Position numbers and translations under genes: made by a program. Positions 1 to 8,292 of a stretch of 40,377 nt of DNA are shown here, piece by piece. Numbering within the stretch: the stretch's first letter is position 1; every line of letters starts with the position of its first letter. Location of the stretch: the NCBI GenBank assembly GCA_938030595.1, contig CALHIB010000002.1, positions 1 through 40,377 on the forward strand, written 5' to 3'. The notes under the pieces were generated by a model, which was not told the origin of the DNA, ran no database searches, and was given only the letters and a program-made list of their open reading frames with translations. The stretch is from an uncultured Rhizobiaceae group bacterium (GTDB lineage: Bacteria > Pseudomonadota > Alphaproteobacteria > Rhizobiales > Rhizobiaceae).

Positions 1-2
1 CT

Positions 3-275
3 GATAGCGAAGCCATTCCAATTGCTTTTGATCTATTGGAGCATGAAGGTCTGTGTATGGGCGGCTCTACAGGTATTAATGTTGCGGGTGCTATTCGCAT
101 GGCCAAGGAACTTGGACCAGGCCATACAATCGTAACAGTGCTTTGTGACTTCGGTAGCCGCTACCAGTCTAAAATGTTCAACCCGGCGTTCTTGCGTTCA
201 AAAGACCTTGATGTTCCAGCCTGGCTTGAAGATGATACCAAGTTTGATCTACCCATTGTTGATTACAAAGAGTAA
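3..275 (+). CDS. cysK: Cysteine synthase A, C-terminal part (partial)
   Basis: The frame is open from the window edge to the TAA at 273, giving about 90 C-terminal residues; the track's TTG start at 36 is only the first start-like codon. Cysteine synthase is a PLP enzyme that makes L-cysteine from O-acetylserine and sulfide. The stretch with GLCMGGSTGIN (the glycine-rich loop near the cofactor phosphate), then HTIVTVLCDFGSRYQSK and FNPAFLR, matches the C-terminus of the longer cysteine synthase A type common in alphaproteobacteria. The fold-type II PLP lysine would lie upstream, outside the window. The alaX start is only 2 bp after the stop, so the two genes are probably cotranscribed. A cystathionine beta-synthase-like paralog is less likely but cannot be excluded from this fragment. 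Confidence 0.85.
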   Translation, partial: DSEAIPIAFDLLEHEGLCMGGSTGINVAGAIRMAKELGPGHTIVTVLCDFGSRYQSKMFNPAFLRSKDLDVPAWLEDDTKFDLPIVDYKE

Positions 276-277
276 TA

Positions 278-1018
278 ATGGCTTTTGTAACAAAGCCTGC
301 TTTTCTTGATGATGCCTATCTTACAGCCTGCGAAAGCAAAGTGGTGTATATCAACGAGCAAGGTGGTATTATTCTGGATCAAACTAATTTTTATGCAGCC
401 AGTGGCGGGCAACCAGGAGACACGGGCAAACTTGAACGCGCTGATGGCTCAACCATTAAAGTTGCTACAACCATCAATGGAGCCACAAAGCAAGAAATCA
501 TATTAATTCCTGAGGAAAACCAACAAGCACCTCAAGTAGGTGAAACCTTGGTCGGTCATATAGATTGGGAACGACGTTATAAATTGATGCAAATGCATAC
601 TGCATGTCATTTATTAAGCGTAGTATGCCCCTACCCTATAACAGGCGCAGCAGTGAACCTGGATGACAGCCGAGTGGACTTTGATTTGAGGGATACCTTT
701 GTTGGCAAAGAAGAAACAACCGAAAAGCTGATGCAACTGGTTTCTGAAAATCATCCAGTGTATACAAAATGGATTAGCGAAGAAGAGCTTGATGATGATC
801 CCTCTATTATTAAATCCAAAAACGTGAAGCCACCAAAAGGCTTAGGTAAAATCCGTCTTGTGTGCATAGGCGAGAATGCAGGCATTGATAGCCAACCATG
901 CGGCGGAACACATGTGACGGAGACTGGTGAAATTGGTTCAATCCATATTGGAAAAATCGAGAAAAAGGGAAAAGAGAACAGGCGTTTTCGAATCCGTTTT
1001 GGTGATCCAATTCAATAA
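278..1018 (+). CDS. alaX: Alanyl-tRNA editing protein (AlaX type)
   Basis: A free-standing relative of the AlaRS editing domain that hydrolyses Ser- or Gly-tRNA(Ala). The 246-residue protein has the N-terminal beta-barrel signature FYAASGGQPGDTG (about 38-50), which marks the longer AlaX-M class, and the four zinc ligands of the editing site: H107 and H111 in HTACH, C208 and H212 in CGGTH. All metal ligands are intact, so it should be active. It starts 2 bp after the cysK stop, which suggests one transcript; serine and cysteine are made close to the pathway whose mischarging products this enzyme clears. There is no clear terminator after it. Confidence 0.93.
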   Translation: MAFVTKPAFLDDAYLTACESKVVYINEQGGIILDQTNFYAASGGQPGDTGKLERADGSTIKVATTINGATKQEIILIPEENQQAPQVGETLVGHIDWERRYKLMQMHTACHLLSVVCPYPITGAAVNLDDSRVDFDLRDTFVGKEETTEKLMQLVSENHPVYTKWISEEELDDDPSIIKSKNVKPPKGLGKIRLVCIGENAGIDSQPCGGTHVTETGEIGSIHIGKIEKKGKENRRFRIRFGDPIQ

Positions 1019-1081
1019 TCATGAGTTAGTTTACACCCATAATCATTAGGCCTTGCTACATAATTATCATTGCTCATATAC

Positions 1082-1110
1082 TTGATAGACACTTTTTATA
1101 AATTTAAAAT
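1082..1110 (+). promoter_or_regulatory. Candidate sigma-70 promoter for sseA
   Basis: TTGATA (1082-1087) and TAAAAT (1105-1110) are separated by 17 bp directly upstream of the sseA ATG at 1125. Transcription from here would begin only a few bases before the start codon, giving an almost leaderless message. The region is AT-rich, so a chance match is possible. Confidence 0.35.
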
Positions 1111-1124
1111 TATTAGGCTTTAAA

Positions 1125-1973
1125 ATGAATTCACAAAATTTTATTTCACAACGTGATGCTTTAAACTGCCTCGATAAGGAAGATGTCAGTTTCGTAGATG
1201 GTTCTTGGTATTTACCCGCACAAAATCGCAATGCAAAAGAAGAATATAAAACTGCCCGCATTCCAGGGGCGGTATTTTTTGATATTGATGCAATTGCAGA
1301 CCCTGATACAGACCTTCCCCATATGTTGCCCCATCATGAAGTATTTGCAGAAGTAGCAAATGTTTTAGGTTTGTCGCATGACAGATTAATTATTTTGTAT
1401 GATGGCCCCGGTTTGTTTTCTGTCCCACGTGTTTGGTGGACATTAAAAACAATGGGAGCTCAAAATGTCAAAATCCTAGAGGGTGGATTTGATAGCTGGA
1501 AAATCGAAAGCTTACCTATTGAAAATGGTCCACCAAAAAAACCAAGACCAAGTATTTTCCAGCCTCACTTTGCTCATAACAAAATAGCGAGCAAAAAAGA
1601 CCTTGAATATAACATCGAACGTGGCAGAGCTGTTGTTCTTGATGCAAGGCCAAATGCAAGATTTAAAGGAGAAGCACCAGAACCAAGAGCTGGATTACGC
1701 AGCGGACACATTCCAAAATCAATCTCATTACCAGCAAGTGAATTAATTGTGGATGGAAAACTACGAGATACACAAGAATTGCAAAAGATTTTTCATGACT
1801 TGCTAATCTATCCGGACACAGAAGTCATCACATCTTGCGGTTCAGGTGTTACCGCCGCTATATTGACTTTAGCATTGCATGAAGCTGGAAGAGAAAATAC
1901 TAAATTATATGACGGTTCATGGGCAGAATGGGGGCTACCAGAGGGGCCAGAAATAAGCACTAATGACGAATGA
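1125..1973 (+). CDS. sseA: 3-mercaptopyruvate sulfurtransferase
   Basis: A two-domain rhodanese-family enzyme of 282 residues that transfers sulfur from 3-mercaptopyruvate to thiols or cyanide. The inactive N-terminal rhodanese domain (about 10-135) carries SWYLP, RIPGAVFFDID and YDGPGLFSVPRVWW. The catalytic C-terminal domain (about 160-275) carries the nucleophile C238 in the loop CGSGVTA. That loop is typical of mercaptopyruvate sulfurtransferases; thiosulfate sulfurtransferases have CRKGVT. It ends with the usual YDGSWAEWG. The last 11 bp overlap the following GNAT gene, an arrangement I recall from other alphaproteobacteria, so the two are probably translationally coupled. Confidence 0.93.
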   Translation: MNSQNFISQRDALNCLDKEDVSFVDGSWYLPAQNRNAKEEYKTARIPGAVFFDIDAIADPDTDLPHMLPHHEVFAEVANVLGLSHDRLIILYDGPGLFSVPRVWWTLKTMGAQNVKILEGGFDSWKIESLPIENGPPKKPRPSIFQPHFAHNKIASKKDLEYNIERGRAVVLDARPNARFKGEAPEPRAGLRSGHIPKSISLPASELIVDGKLRDTQELQKIFHDLLIYPDTEVITSCGSGVTAAILTLALHEAGRENTKLYDGSWAEWGLPEGPEISTNDE

Positions 1974-2514
1974 TAATAAAAAGCAATTGAGAAAAAAGGG
2001 AAAATTAAAAACCCATGTGACTTTTTTGGAGATGTATCATTTACCACTGCGCCATATACCCGTCCCAACAAAGCCAACGATAGCACTTATTCGTGCTGAA
2101 AATATCCCTTCCCGGTTTTACAGATACATCTACGAAATGGTTGGAAAACAACACCATTGGGAAGAACGCAGAAACCTGATAGATGCAAAACTCTATGCAC
2201 TTGTTAATCATGAAAATACTGAAATTAGTATTCTTTATGCCGATGGCTGCCCCGCTGGTTTTTTTGAACTTAATACAGAAAACCACCCCGAGAGCATTGA
2301 AATATTGTATTTTGGCTTAGGCAAAGACTATCAGGGTTTAGGGTTAGGAAAATGGTTTGCCTACGCCGCAATAAGCGCTGCATGGGCACATAAACCTGAA
2401 AAAATAACAATCCAGACGAATACCCTTGACCATCCTGCAGCTTTGCAACTTTACCAAAGACTGGGATTTTCACCTGTTGCAACAGCCGATGTGGAAATTG
2501 AGGAATGGAAATAA
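1963..2514 (+). CDS. GNAT family N-acetyltransferase (sseA-linked)
   Basis: 183 residues. The acetyl-CoA binding motif A is visible as DYQGLGLGKW (about 122-131), preceded by beta-4 (SIEILYFGLG) and followed by a C-terminal NTLDHPAALQLYQRLGF typical of GNATs that act on small molecules or protein N-termini. The substrate cannot be told from sequence. The basic N-terminus (NDNKKQLRKKGKLK) may be a poorly conserved extension. The ATG lies inside the end of sseA (11-bp overlap), so translation is probably coupled. The terminator at 2521-2543 closes the transcript. Confidence 0.85.
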   Translation: MTNDNKKQLRKKGKLKTHVTFLEMYHLPLRHIPVPTKPTIALIRAENIPSRFYRYIYEMVGKQHHWEERRNLIDAKLYALVNHENTEISILYADGCPAGFFELNTENHPESIEILYFGLGKDYQGLGLGKWFAYAAISAAWAHKPEKITIQTNTLDHPAALQLYQRLGFSPVATADVEIEEWK

Positions 2515-2551
2515 AAAAACTCCCTTGTTAATACAACAAGGGATTTAGTTA
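2513..2551 (-). terminator. Bidirectional terminator between sseA-GNAT and ald
   Basis: A 9-bp stem (TCCCTTGTT / AACAAGGGA, 2521-2529 and 2535-2543) has a 5-nt loop. On the minus strand it is followed by GTTTTTTTAT, a good intrinsic terminator for ald. On the plus strand the tail is ATTTAGTT, which is weaker. Confidence 0.8.
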
Positions 2552-2611
2552 AAACTCATCCATATATGCCTGAATGAAAACCCGCTTCTGCGACAGGTTA
2601 TGATTTTTATT

Positions 2612-3727
2612 TTAAAGCTTTAATGCATCCAACGGCTCAACCATTTCAATACCCAATGCATCTGATACCGCCTGATTAGTAATCTTGCCTTTATGAACAT
2701 TAAGTCCGTTTTGGAGGTGCACATTTTCTGCAATAGCATCAAGACCTTTAGATGCTAACGCTAAACCAAATGGTAAAGTAGCGTTATTAAGTGCATGTGA
2801 AGAAGTTAGCGGAACCGCACCTGGCATATTCGCTACACAGTAATGAACGACATTATCAACAACATAAGTAGGATCGGAATGCGTTGTTGCTTTTGAAGTT
2901 TCAAAACAGCCGCCTTGGTCGATTGCTACGTCAACCAGAACGGAGCCAGGCTTCATGCGAGACAACATTTCACGGCTTACAAGCTTTGGCGCAGCAGCAC
3001 CTGGAATAAGAACAGCACCAATCACTGCATCAGCAGCCAGGCATTCTTCTTCGACAGCTTCTGCCGTTGAATAACGTGTCTTTGCGGTATTACCAAAAAG
3101 ATCGTCCAATTCACGCATACGAGGTAAAGAGCGATCAAGTATAGTGACATCAGCACCAAGACCAACTGCCATTTTGGCTGCATGCGTACCCACAACACCG
3201 CCACCAATCACAACAACTTTAGCTGGCAATACACCGGGCACACCACCCATCAAACGCCCCAAACCGCCATTAGGCTTTTGAAGTGCCGTAGCAGCGCACT
3301 GAATTGCAAGACGCCCTGCAACTTCACTCATAGGTGCCAGTAGCGGCAGGCCACCCTCATCATCAGTTACAGTCTCATAGGCAACTGCGGTACAACCAGA
3401 CTCAATCAGGCCTTTTGTTTGAGCAGGATCCGGCGCTAAATGTAGATATGTGTAAAGAATTTGATCTTCGCGAAGTTGAACCCATTCACTTGGCTGTGGT
3501 TCTTTAACTTTCACAACCATTTCTGCAATATCAAAAACTTCCTTAGCGGTGCCAAGTACCTTTGCTCCAGCCGCCTCATAAGCAGCGTCATCTGCCCCAA
3601 TGCCAGCGCCTGCATTGGTCTCGACATAGACTTCATGCCCGCGTGAAACATACTCCCTTGCAGAACCCGGTGTTACACCAACTCTGAATTCATTATCTTT
3701 AATTTCTTTAGGAACCCCAATGCGCAT
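2612..3727 (-). CDS. ald: Alanine dehydrogenase
   Basis: NAD-dependent L-alanine dehydrogenase, interconverting alanine with pyruvate and ammonia. I start it at the ATG of MRIGVPKEIK (371 aa), because the upstream TTG in the ORF track falls within the ribosome binding site GGAG 6 bp before this ATG. The family's known catalytic positions line up exactly: R15, K75 (VVKVKEPQ) and H96 (YLHLAPD). The Rossmann motif VIGGGVVGTHAAK and the C-terminal NMPGAVPLTSSHALNNATLPF are also present. It is transcribed divergently from an Lrp/AsnC gene, the usual arrangement in which the regulator senses alanine and controls ald. Confidence 0.96.
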   Translation of the reverse strand: MRIGVPKEIKDNEFRVGVTPGSAREYVSRGHEVYVETNAGAGIGADDAAYEAAGAKVLGTAKEVFDIAEMVVKVKEPQPSEWVQLREDQILYTYLHLAPDPAQTKGLIESGCTAVAYETVTDDEGGLPLLAPMSEVAGRLAIQCAATALQKPNGGLGRLMGGVPGVLPAKVVVIGGGVVGTHAAKMAVGLGADVTILDRSLPRMRELDDLFGNTAKTRYSTAEAVEEECLAADAVIGAVLIPGAAAPKLVSREMLSRMKPGSVLVDVAIDQGGCFETSKATTHSDPTYVVDNVVHYCVANMPGAVPLTSSHALNNATLPFGLALASKGLDAIAENVHLQNGLNVHKGKITNQAVSDALGIEMVEPLDALKL

Positions 3728-3776
3728 AGTTATCTCCAATTCAATGCACGATTAAACCATCTAAAGCTTATTACCA

Positions 3777-3788
3777 ATATCGCGATAT
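3777..3788. promoter_or_regulatory. 12-bp perfect palindrome between ald and lrp
   Basis: ATATCGCGATAT lies in the 126-bp divergent region, about 50 bp from the ald start and 65 bp from the regulator start. It is a reasonable operator candidate for the adjacent Lrp/AsnC protein. It is shorter than the usual 15-bp Lrp-type site and could be a half-element of a larger array. Confidence 0.35.
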
Positions 3789-3853
3789 GTCCTTGCAAAA
3801 TAACACTTTAAAATATGCAGTATTAGTGATTTATTGCGTGATGAATTAAAATA

Positions 3854-4348
3854 ATGGATTTAATTGCAAATATGAAGCTTGATAAGATTGATACTTCGAT
3901 TCTGATTGCCCTACAGGAAAACGCTCGCATCCCAAATGTTGAGCTCGCTAATCGTGTTGGCCTATCACCATCAGCATGCTCCAGGCGTGTCGAACATCTG
4001 GAGCGTTCAGGTACCATCGAAAGTTATCAAGCCGTTATATCCAACAAAGCATTAGGTCAAAGCATCACTGCCATTGTTCATATCACACTAGACAGGCAGT
4101 CTGGTGCGGACTACGAAGAATTTGAAATTGCGGTTGGAAACTGCCCCTATATCGTTGCTTGCTTCCTTATGTCTGGAGAACATGATTACGTAATTCGCGT
4201 AAATGCAAACGATATGGAACATTTTGAATATATTCATAAAAACTGGTTATCAACCTTACCAGGAATATTACGCATTAATTCTAGTTTTGCGATGAGAACT
4301 GTTGTAAACCGTGCCAATATTGACGTTACGGTAATGGAAAATCGATGA
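3854..4348 (+). CDS. Lrp/AsnC family regulator, probable ald activator
   Basis: 164 residues with an N-terminal winged helix-turn-helix (LDKIDTSILIALQENARIPNVELANRVGLSPSACSRRVEHLERSG, about 8-55) and a C-terminal RAM ligand-binding domain (about 68-150, GEHDYVIRV...). It binds DNA as an amino-acid-responsive oligomer. Divergence from ald strongly suggests it regulates ald in response to alanine, as AldR or AlaR-type proteins do. Two starts are possible, 3854 and the ATG at 3872 (MKLDKID); neither has a good Shine-Dalgarno sequence. Its stop overlaps the start of the next gene (ATGA). Confidence 0.92.
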   Translation: MDLIANMKLDKIDTSILIALQENARIPNVELANRVGLSPSACSRRVEHLERSGTIESYQAVISNKALGQSITAIVHITLDRQSGADYEEFEIAVGNCPYIVACFLMSGEHDYVIRVNANDMEHFEYIHKNWLSTLPGILRINSSFAMRTVVNRANIDVTVMENR

Positions 4349-5358
4349 AGAAGTTTGTTAAATATACACTTGGAATTTTTGTATTGGCGGCAATTGTCTT
4401 TGCTCTTGGTCCCAGACCAACTACAAATGCAGAAATAACATTTAAGGCTTCATCCATCGCAGATAATCTCGATCTTTATTTGGAAGGTACTGAGAGTAAG
4501 ATTTCTGATCTTGTTGAAGGTGCGGAAAAAGAAATAGTTTGGGCTGACCCAACTGCCCAAACACAAACCGATATCTCGCTCGTATATATTCATGGATTTT
4601 CCGCAACAAAGCATGAGACGCGTCCAGTAACAGATAAAATTGCTGATGTTCTCGGTGCCAATATATATTATGCGCGCCTGAAAGGTCATGGTCGAAGTGG
4701 TGACGCTATGGCGGAAGCAACCCTTCAAGGATGGGCAAATGATTTTGCCGAAGCAATTGCGATTGGGGAAAAACTCGGCAAAAAAATCATAATACTCTCT
4801 GCTTCAACAGGTAGCACATTAGCAACTTGGGGACTCACCAAGCCAGAACTCTCCAAAAATGTTGCAGGTATTGTGATGATCTCACCTAATTTTGAGCTTC
4901 AAGGCATATCAACAGAGCTTGCCAACATTCCTTGGGCAGAAACAATTCTGCCTGCAATTGCAGGAAAACAACGCTCTTGGGAACCCCTTAACGATCAACA
5001 CGGCAAATGGTGGACTACAAGTTATCCAAGCAAGGCAATTTTCCCCATGACTGCTTTGCTGAAAGTGCTAAAATCAATTGATAAATCAAAAATCAAAACA
5101 CCCGCATTCTTTATTTACGCACCAGAAGACAAAGTCATCGTCGCATCTGAAGCTGAAAAAGTTGCTGCGGAATGGGGCGGCGCAACGAAAATACTTAAAA
5201 TAGAAGAAACCTCTGATCCATACAAACACGTCATTGCAGGTGACATATTAAGCCCTGAAAATACAAACCGTGTAACCTATGAAATCATTGCCTGGTTAGT
5301 GCAAAATGAAGAACTTAAACTACCAGAGTTATTCAGAGGAACAGGCAATAGTTTTTAA
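4345..5358 (+). CDS. Membrane-anchored alpha/beta hydrolase
   Basis: 337 residues. An N-terminal hydrophobic segment (about 5-22) looks like an uncleaved anchor or signal. The alpha/beta hydrolase core has the oxyanion region YIHGFSATKHE (81-91), nucleophile S154 in SASTGS, acid D262 in APEDKV and base H295 in YKHVIAG, so the triad looks complete. The nucleophile elbow is S-A-S-T-G where most esterases have G-x-S-x-G; a small residue at the first position is still compatible. It resembles carboxylesterase or monoglyceride-lipase-like hydrolases, but the substrate is unknown. It overlaps the Lrp gene by 4 bp and so is probably coexpressed with the regulator. Its stop overlaps the stop of the convergent MFS gene. 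Confidence 0.8.
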   Translation: MKKFVKYTLGIFVLAAIVFALGPRPTTNAEITFKASSIADNLDLYLEGTESKISDLVEGAEKEIVWADPTAQTQTDISLVYIHGFSATKHETRPVTDKIADVLGANIYYARLKGHGRSGDAMAEATLQGWANDFAEAIAIGEKLGKKIIILSASTGSTLATWGLTKPELSKNVAGIVMISPNFELQGISTELANIPWAETILPAIAGKQRSWEPLNDQHGKWWTTSYPSKAIFPMTALLKVLKSIDKSKIKTPAFFIYAPEDKVIVASEAEKVAAEWGGATKILKIEETSDPYKHVIAGDILSPENTNRVTYEIIAWLVQNEELKLPELFRGTGNSF

Positions 5359-6530
5359 GGCTTTGCATCTTTTGCAAACGAATAAGAAAAGACCGCCAAA
5401 GCAACCAATATAGAATAAAAAACAAACAGTGCTTCGTATTGCACTGTAGGATTGCCTTCAACCGCATAAGCTTCGACCACAGGGCCACTCATCCACTGAA
5501 ACAAACCTGCACCGCCGATGGAGCAGAAATTTAGCAAAGTCACCCCACGACCAGTTAAATGCGCGGGAACAAAGGCCTTTCCATGAGCCATTTGTACGGC
5601 ATAGCTGGCGCCAAAAAAACCAATTACAACAAATGCTATGATTGCCCAAAATGGATTTGTCGGCAAAGCAACAGCCATAAGTATACAGGTTACCAAAACA
5701 ATCAGGTTTCCAACCATCACAATCCATTTTCTAGTGTTAAACATGCGGTCCAATGGGCCAAAAAACAATGTACCGAGTGCAATTGCGATCGACATATAAA
5801 GCGTCGCTCTGCCGATCTCTAAAGTATTATAATCAAACATTTCTTCAAAAAATGGACCAACCCAAGAACCACGCAGCCCAGCTGCTACCATATACCCACA
5901 AAGAATAATTGGGAAAATCGGCCATAGGGCACGTATTTTCAAAAGAGAAAGATAACCACCACCCTGCTCTGTCGTTTCAACTTTTTCAGGGTCTTGCAAG
6001 GTAGCAAAGATACTAACCCCAATCACCAATACACCAACACCAACAATCATTGCAGTATTACGCCAGCCCCAAATTTCTATGGCTGCAGCAAGGGGTTCTG
6101 AACTGCCGATATTACCAAGCGTTCCGACCGCAATAAAAACTGAAGTCAAAGTCGCAAGTTTAGCTGCATCATAATTTCGCACAAATATATAAAACGGCGC
6201 CATTAAGGCTGGTGAACACCCTGCCCCTATGAGGCCTGTTGCTATGATTAACATCAAAGGTGAACTGGCATAGGCAAACAGGAACATCCCGCCACCGGCA
6301 AAGATGGTGAATATATACCCTGCGGTTCTTTTGGGACCAATGGTATCCAATAAAATACCAACCGGGAATTGAAACAGAGCAAAAGCCAGGAACCATGCAC
6401 CAGACGCATATGCCAACTCAACCGACGTCATACCAAGTTCTGATGTCAAAACAGGCTTGAGGACAGCTAAAAATGCGCGTGAAAACTGGCTAAATACATA
6501 AGCCAAGGCCATTACCATAATACCGCGCAT
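5355..6530 (-). CDS. Major facilitator superfamily transporter
   Basis: 391 residues with about 12 hydrophobic segments in two halves, and the MFS motif A between TM2 and TM3 (GILLDTIGPKRT). The overall type, with short loops and a small central loop (QDPEKVETTEQGGG), resembles nitrate/nitrite or organophosphate/hexuronate-like MFS members; the substrate is not assignable. The start is supported by GGGGAA 5-6 bp upstream of ATG. It is divergent from the dioxygenase gene across about 145 bp. The stop codon shares three bases with the convergent hydrolase stop. Confidence 0.88.
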   Translation of the reverse strand: MRGIMVMALAYVFSQFSRAFLAVLKPVLTSELGMTSVELAYASGAWFLAFALFQFPVGILLDTIGPKRTAGYIFTIFAGGGMFLFAYASSPLMLIIATGLIGAGCSPALMAPFYIFVRNYDAAKLATLTSVFIAVGTLGNIGSSEPLAAAIEIWGWRNTAMIVGVGVLVIGVSIFATLQDPEKVETTEQGGGYLSLLKIRALWPIFPIILCGYMVAAGLRGSWVGPFFEEMFDYNTLEIGRATLYMSIAIALGTLFFGPLDRMFNTRKWIVMVGNLIVLVTCILMAVALPTNPFWAIIAFVVIGFFGASYAVQMAHGKAFVPAHLTGRGVTLLNFCSIGGAGLFQWMSGPVVEAYAVEGNPTVQYEALFVFYSILVALAVFSYSFAKDAKP

Positions 6531-6675
6531 AAAAATTCCCCATTATTATTTTTAAATGCCTACGCCTGAGATTGAATAAACACAAGCAAAATGGTGAACA
6601 CAGCGTTTCCCATTCAAAACTTTCTTTCCAGAACAAAGGTCGTATATTTATGGCAACACAATATTGAGAGACACC

Positions 6676-7605
6676 ATGCTAAAAGAAATTAAAGGCCTGC
6701 ATCACGTAACGTCTATGGCAAGTGATGCAAATCAAAACAATCATTATTTTACAAAACTCTTAGGACTAAGACGCATCAAGAAAACAGTTAACTTCGATGC
6801 TCCCGATGTTTATCATCTATACTATGGAGATGAGTTGGGTACTCCTGGATCAGTCATGACTTACTTCCCGTTTCCACATATGAAAAAAGGATTAGCAGGC
6901 ACCGGAGAAGTTGGTACAACAGCATTCGCTATTCCAAAAGGAGCCATTCCTTTTTGGGAAAAGCGTTTCAGCACCTCAACATACAGCACTATAAAATCAG
7001 TGCAAAGGTTTGGTGAAAATCAACTTGAGATTTTAGGTCCTGACGGTGACCAATTTGCCTTGGTGGAAACAGAAGACACAAGGAAACCTTGGATTGCAGA
7101 CGACATCCCGCAAGAGGCAGCGATTAGAGGGTTTCATTCAGCCTCAATGCGCTTGCAGGACGATAGAGCAATGCTCGAACTTCTCAAGTTCATGAATTAC
7201 CAAATTATCGATACGAAAGACGGCATTACCAGAATGATGATTGAAAACGGTAATGAGGCAAACATTATTGATCTGGAAATAATGCCTGCTGCAAAACAAG
7301 CACAACAAGGCGCAGGCTCCGTTCATCACATTGCCTTTGCCGTTGAAAACCGTGAAGCCCAATTAAATGTTCGAAAAGCACTTATGGATACAGGCTATCA
7401 CGTTACGCCAGTTATTGACCGGGATTATTTCTGGGCGATTTATTTTCGCTCACCAGGTGGTGTTTTGTTTGAAATAGCAACCAATGAACCTGGCTTCGAA
7501 AGAGATGAATACGCAGCACATTTAGGCGAGTCTTTAAAACTACCTTCCCAACATGAACATTTGCGAGAAACTCTGGAAAAGCATTTACAACCGCTTGAAG
7601 ACTAA
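6676..7605 (+). CDS. Ring-cleaving dioxygenase, vicinal oxygen chelate family (MhqO/LinE-like)
   Basis: 309 residues from the ATG at 6676, which has GAGAG in front of it; the track's TTG at 6664 falls within that leader. There are two glyoxalase-like betaalphabetabetabeta modules. The N-terminal one begins GLHHVTSMASD and the second has SVHHIAFAV and VLFEIATNEPGF. These supply the two-histidine-one-glutamate metal site of extradiol-type dioxygenases. The closest types I know are hydroquinone-specific dioxygenases (MhqO/MhqA, LinE). A nitroreductase follows 15 bp downstream, which strengthens a role in quinone or nitroaromatic detoxification. The true substrate is inferred. Confidence 0.82.
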   Translation: MLKEIKGLHHVTSMASDANQNNHYFTKLLGLRRIKKTVNFDAPDVYHLYYGDELGTPGSVMTYFPFPHMKKGLAGTGEVGTTAFAIPKGAIPFWEKRFSTSTYSTIKSVQRFGENQLEILGPDGDQFALVETEDTRKPWIADDIPQEAAIRGFHSASMRLQDDRAMLELLKFMNYQIIDTKDGITRMMIENGNEANIIDLEIMPAAKQAQQGAGSVHHIAFAVENREAQLNVRKALMDTGYHVTPVIDRDYFWAIYFRSPGGVLFEIATNEPGFERDEYAAHLGESLKLPSQHEHLRETLEKHLQPLED

Positions 7606-7620
7606 GCTAGCGTAATTTCT

Positions 7621-8292
7621 ATGAAAGTTTCTGAAGCTATAAATAATCGTATCTCTGTGAGGGCGTTTACAGATAAACCAGTCAGTCTTGAAACAATAAA
7701 ATCTGTTTTGGAAAAAGCCGCCAGATCCCCATCGGGTAGCAATCTACAGCCTTGGCGGATGGTGATTTTAACACCGCAGAAACTGGTTGACCTCAAAGCA
7801 CTAATGGAAAAGCGTTTGGCTGGAGAGGCAAATCCAAATGGGGACGCCTTGGAATATAATATCCATCCAGAGAACCTGAAAGAACCCTATAGAACGTCTC
7901 GCTATGAAGTAGGCGAGGATATGTATGCGCTACTTGGTATCAGTAGAGACGAAAAACCAAAGCGGCGAGAATGGTTTGCGAATAATTTTAGATTTTTTGG
8001 CGCACCTGCTGCGGTATTTTGTTTTGTTGATCGCACCATGGGCCCGCCACAATGGTCAGATCTTGGCATGTACCTTCAATCTGTCATGTTGTTATTTCAA
8101 GAAGAAGGCATAGACACATGTCCGCAGGAGTGTTGGGCAATGTATCCCAAAACCATCCATGAATTTTGTGAAATGCCAGATGAGCAAATGCTTTTTTGCG
8201 GAATGGCAATTGGCTTTAGGGATGAAAAACATCCTGTCAACAAACTCAGAACAAAGCGACTAAAAACCAACGAATGGCTTAAGGTACTCTAA
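7621..8292 (+). CDS. Nitroreductase family FMN oxidoreductase
   Basis: 223 residues. The N-terminal FMN phosphate-binding segment (NRISVRAFTDKPV) and SPSGSNLQPWRMVI are the standard signatures of the family. The middle (WSDLGMYLQSVMLLFQEEGIDTCPQE) matches the dimer-interface helix and the region near the flavin. It likely reduces quinones or nitro compounds with NAD(P)H. It starts 15 bp after the dioxygenase stop, so it is probably in the same operon, parallel to mhqN-mhqO in Bacillus subtilis. It ends in a convergent 3-4 bp overlap with the DUF1330 gene. Confidence 0.88.
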   Translation: MKVSEAINNRISVRAFTDKPVSLETIKSVLEKAARSPSGSNLQPWRMVILTPQKLVDLKALMEKRLAGEANPNGDALEYNIHPENLKEPYRTSRYEVGEDMYALLGISRDEKPKRREWFANNFRFFGAPAAVFCFVDRTMGPPQWSDLGMYLQSVMLLFQEEGIDTCPQECWAMYPKTIHEFCEMPDEQMLFCGMAIGFRDEKHPVNKLRTKRLKTNEWLKVL

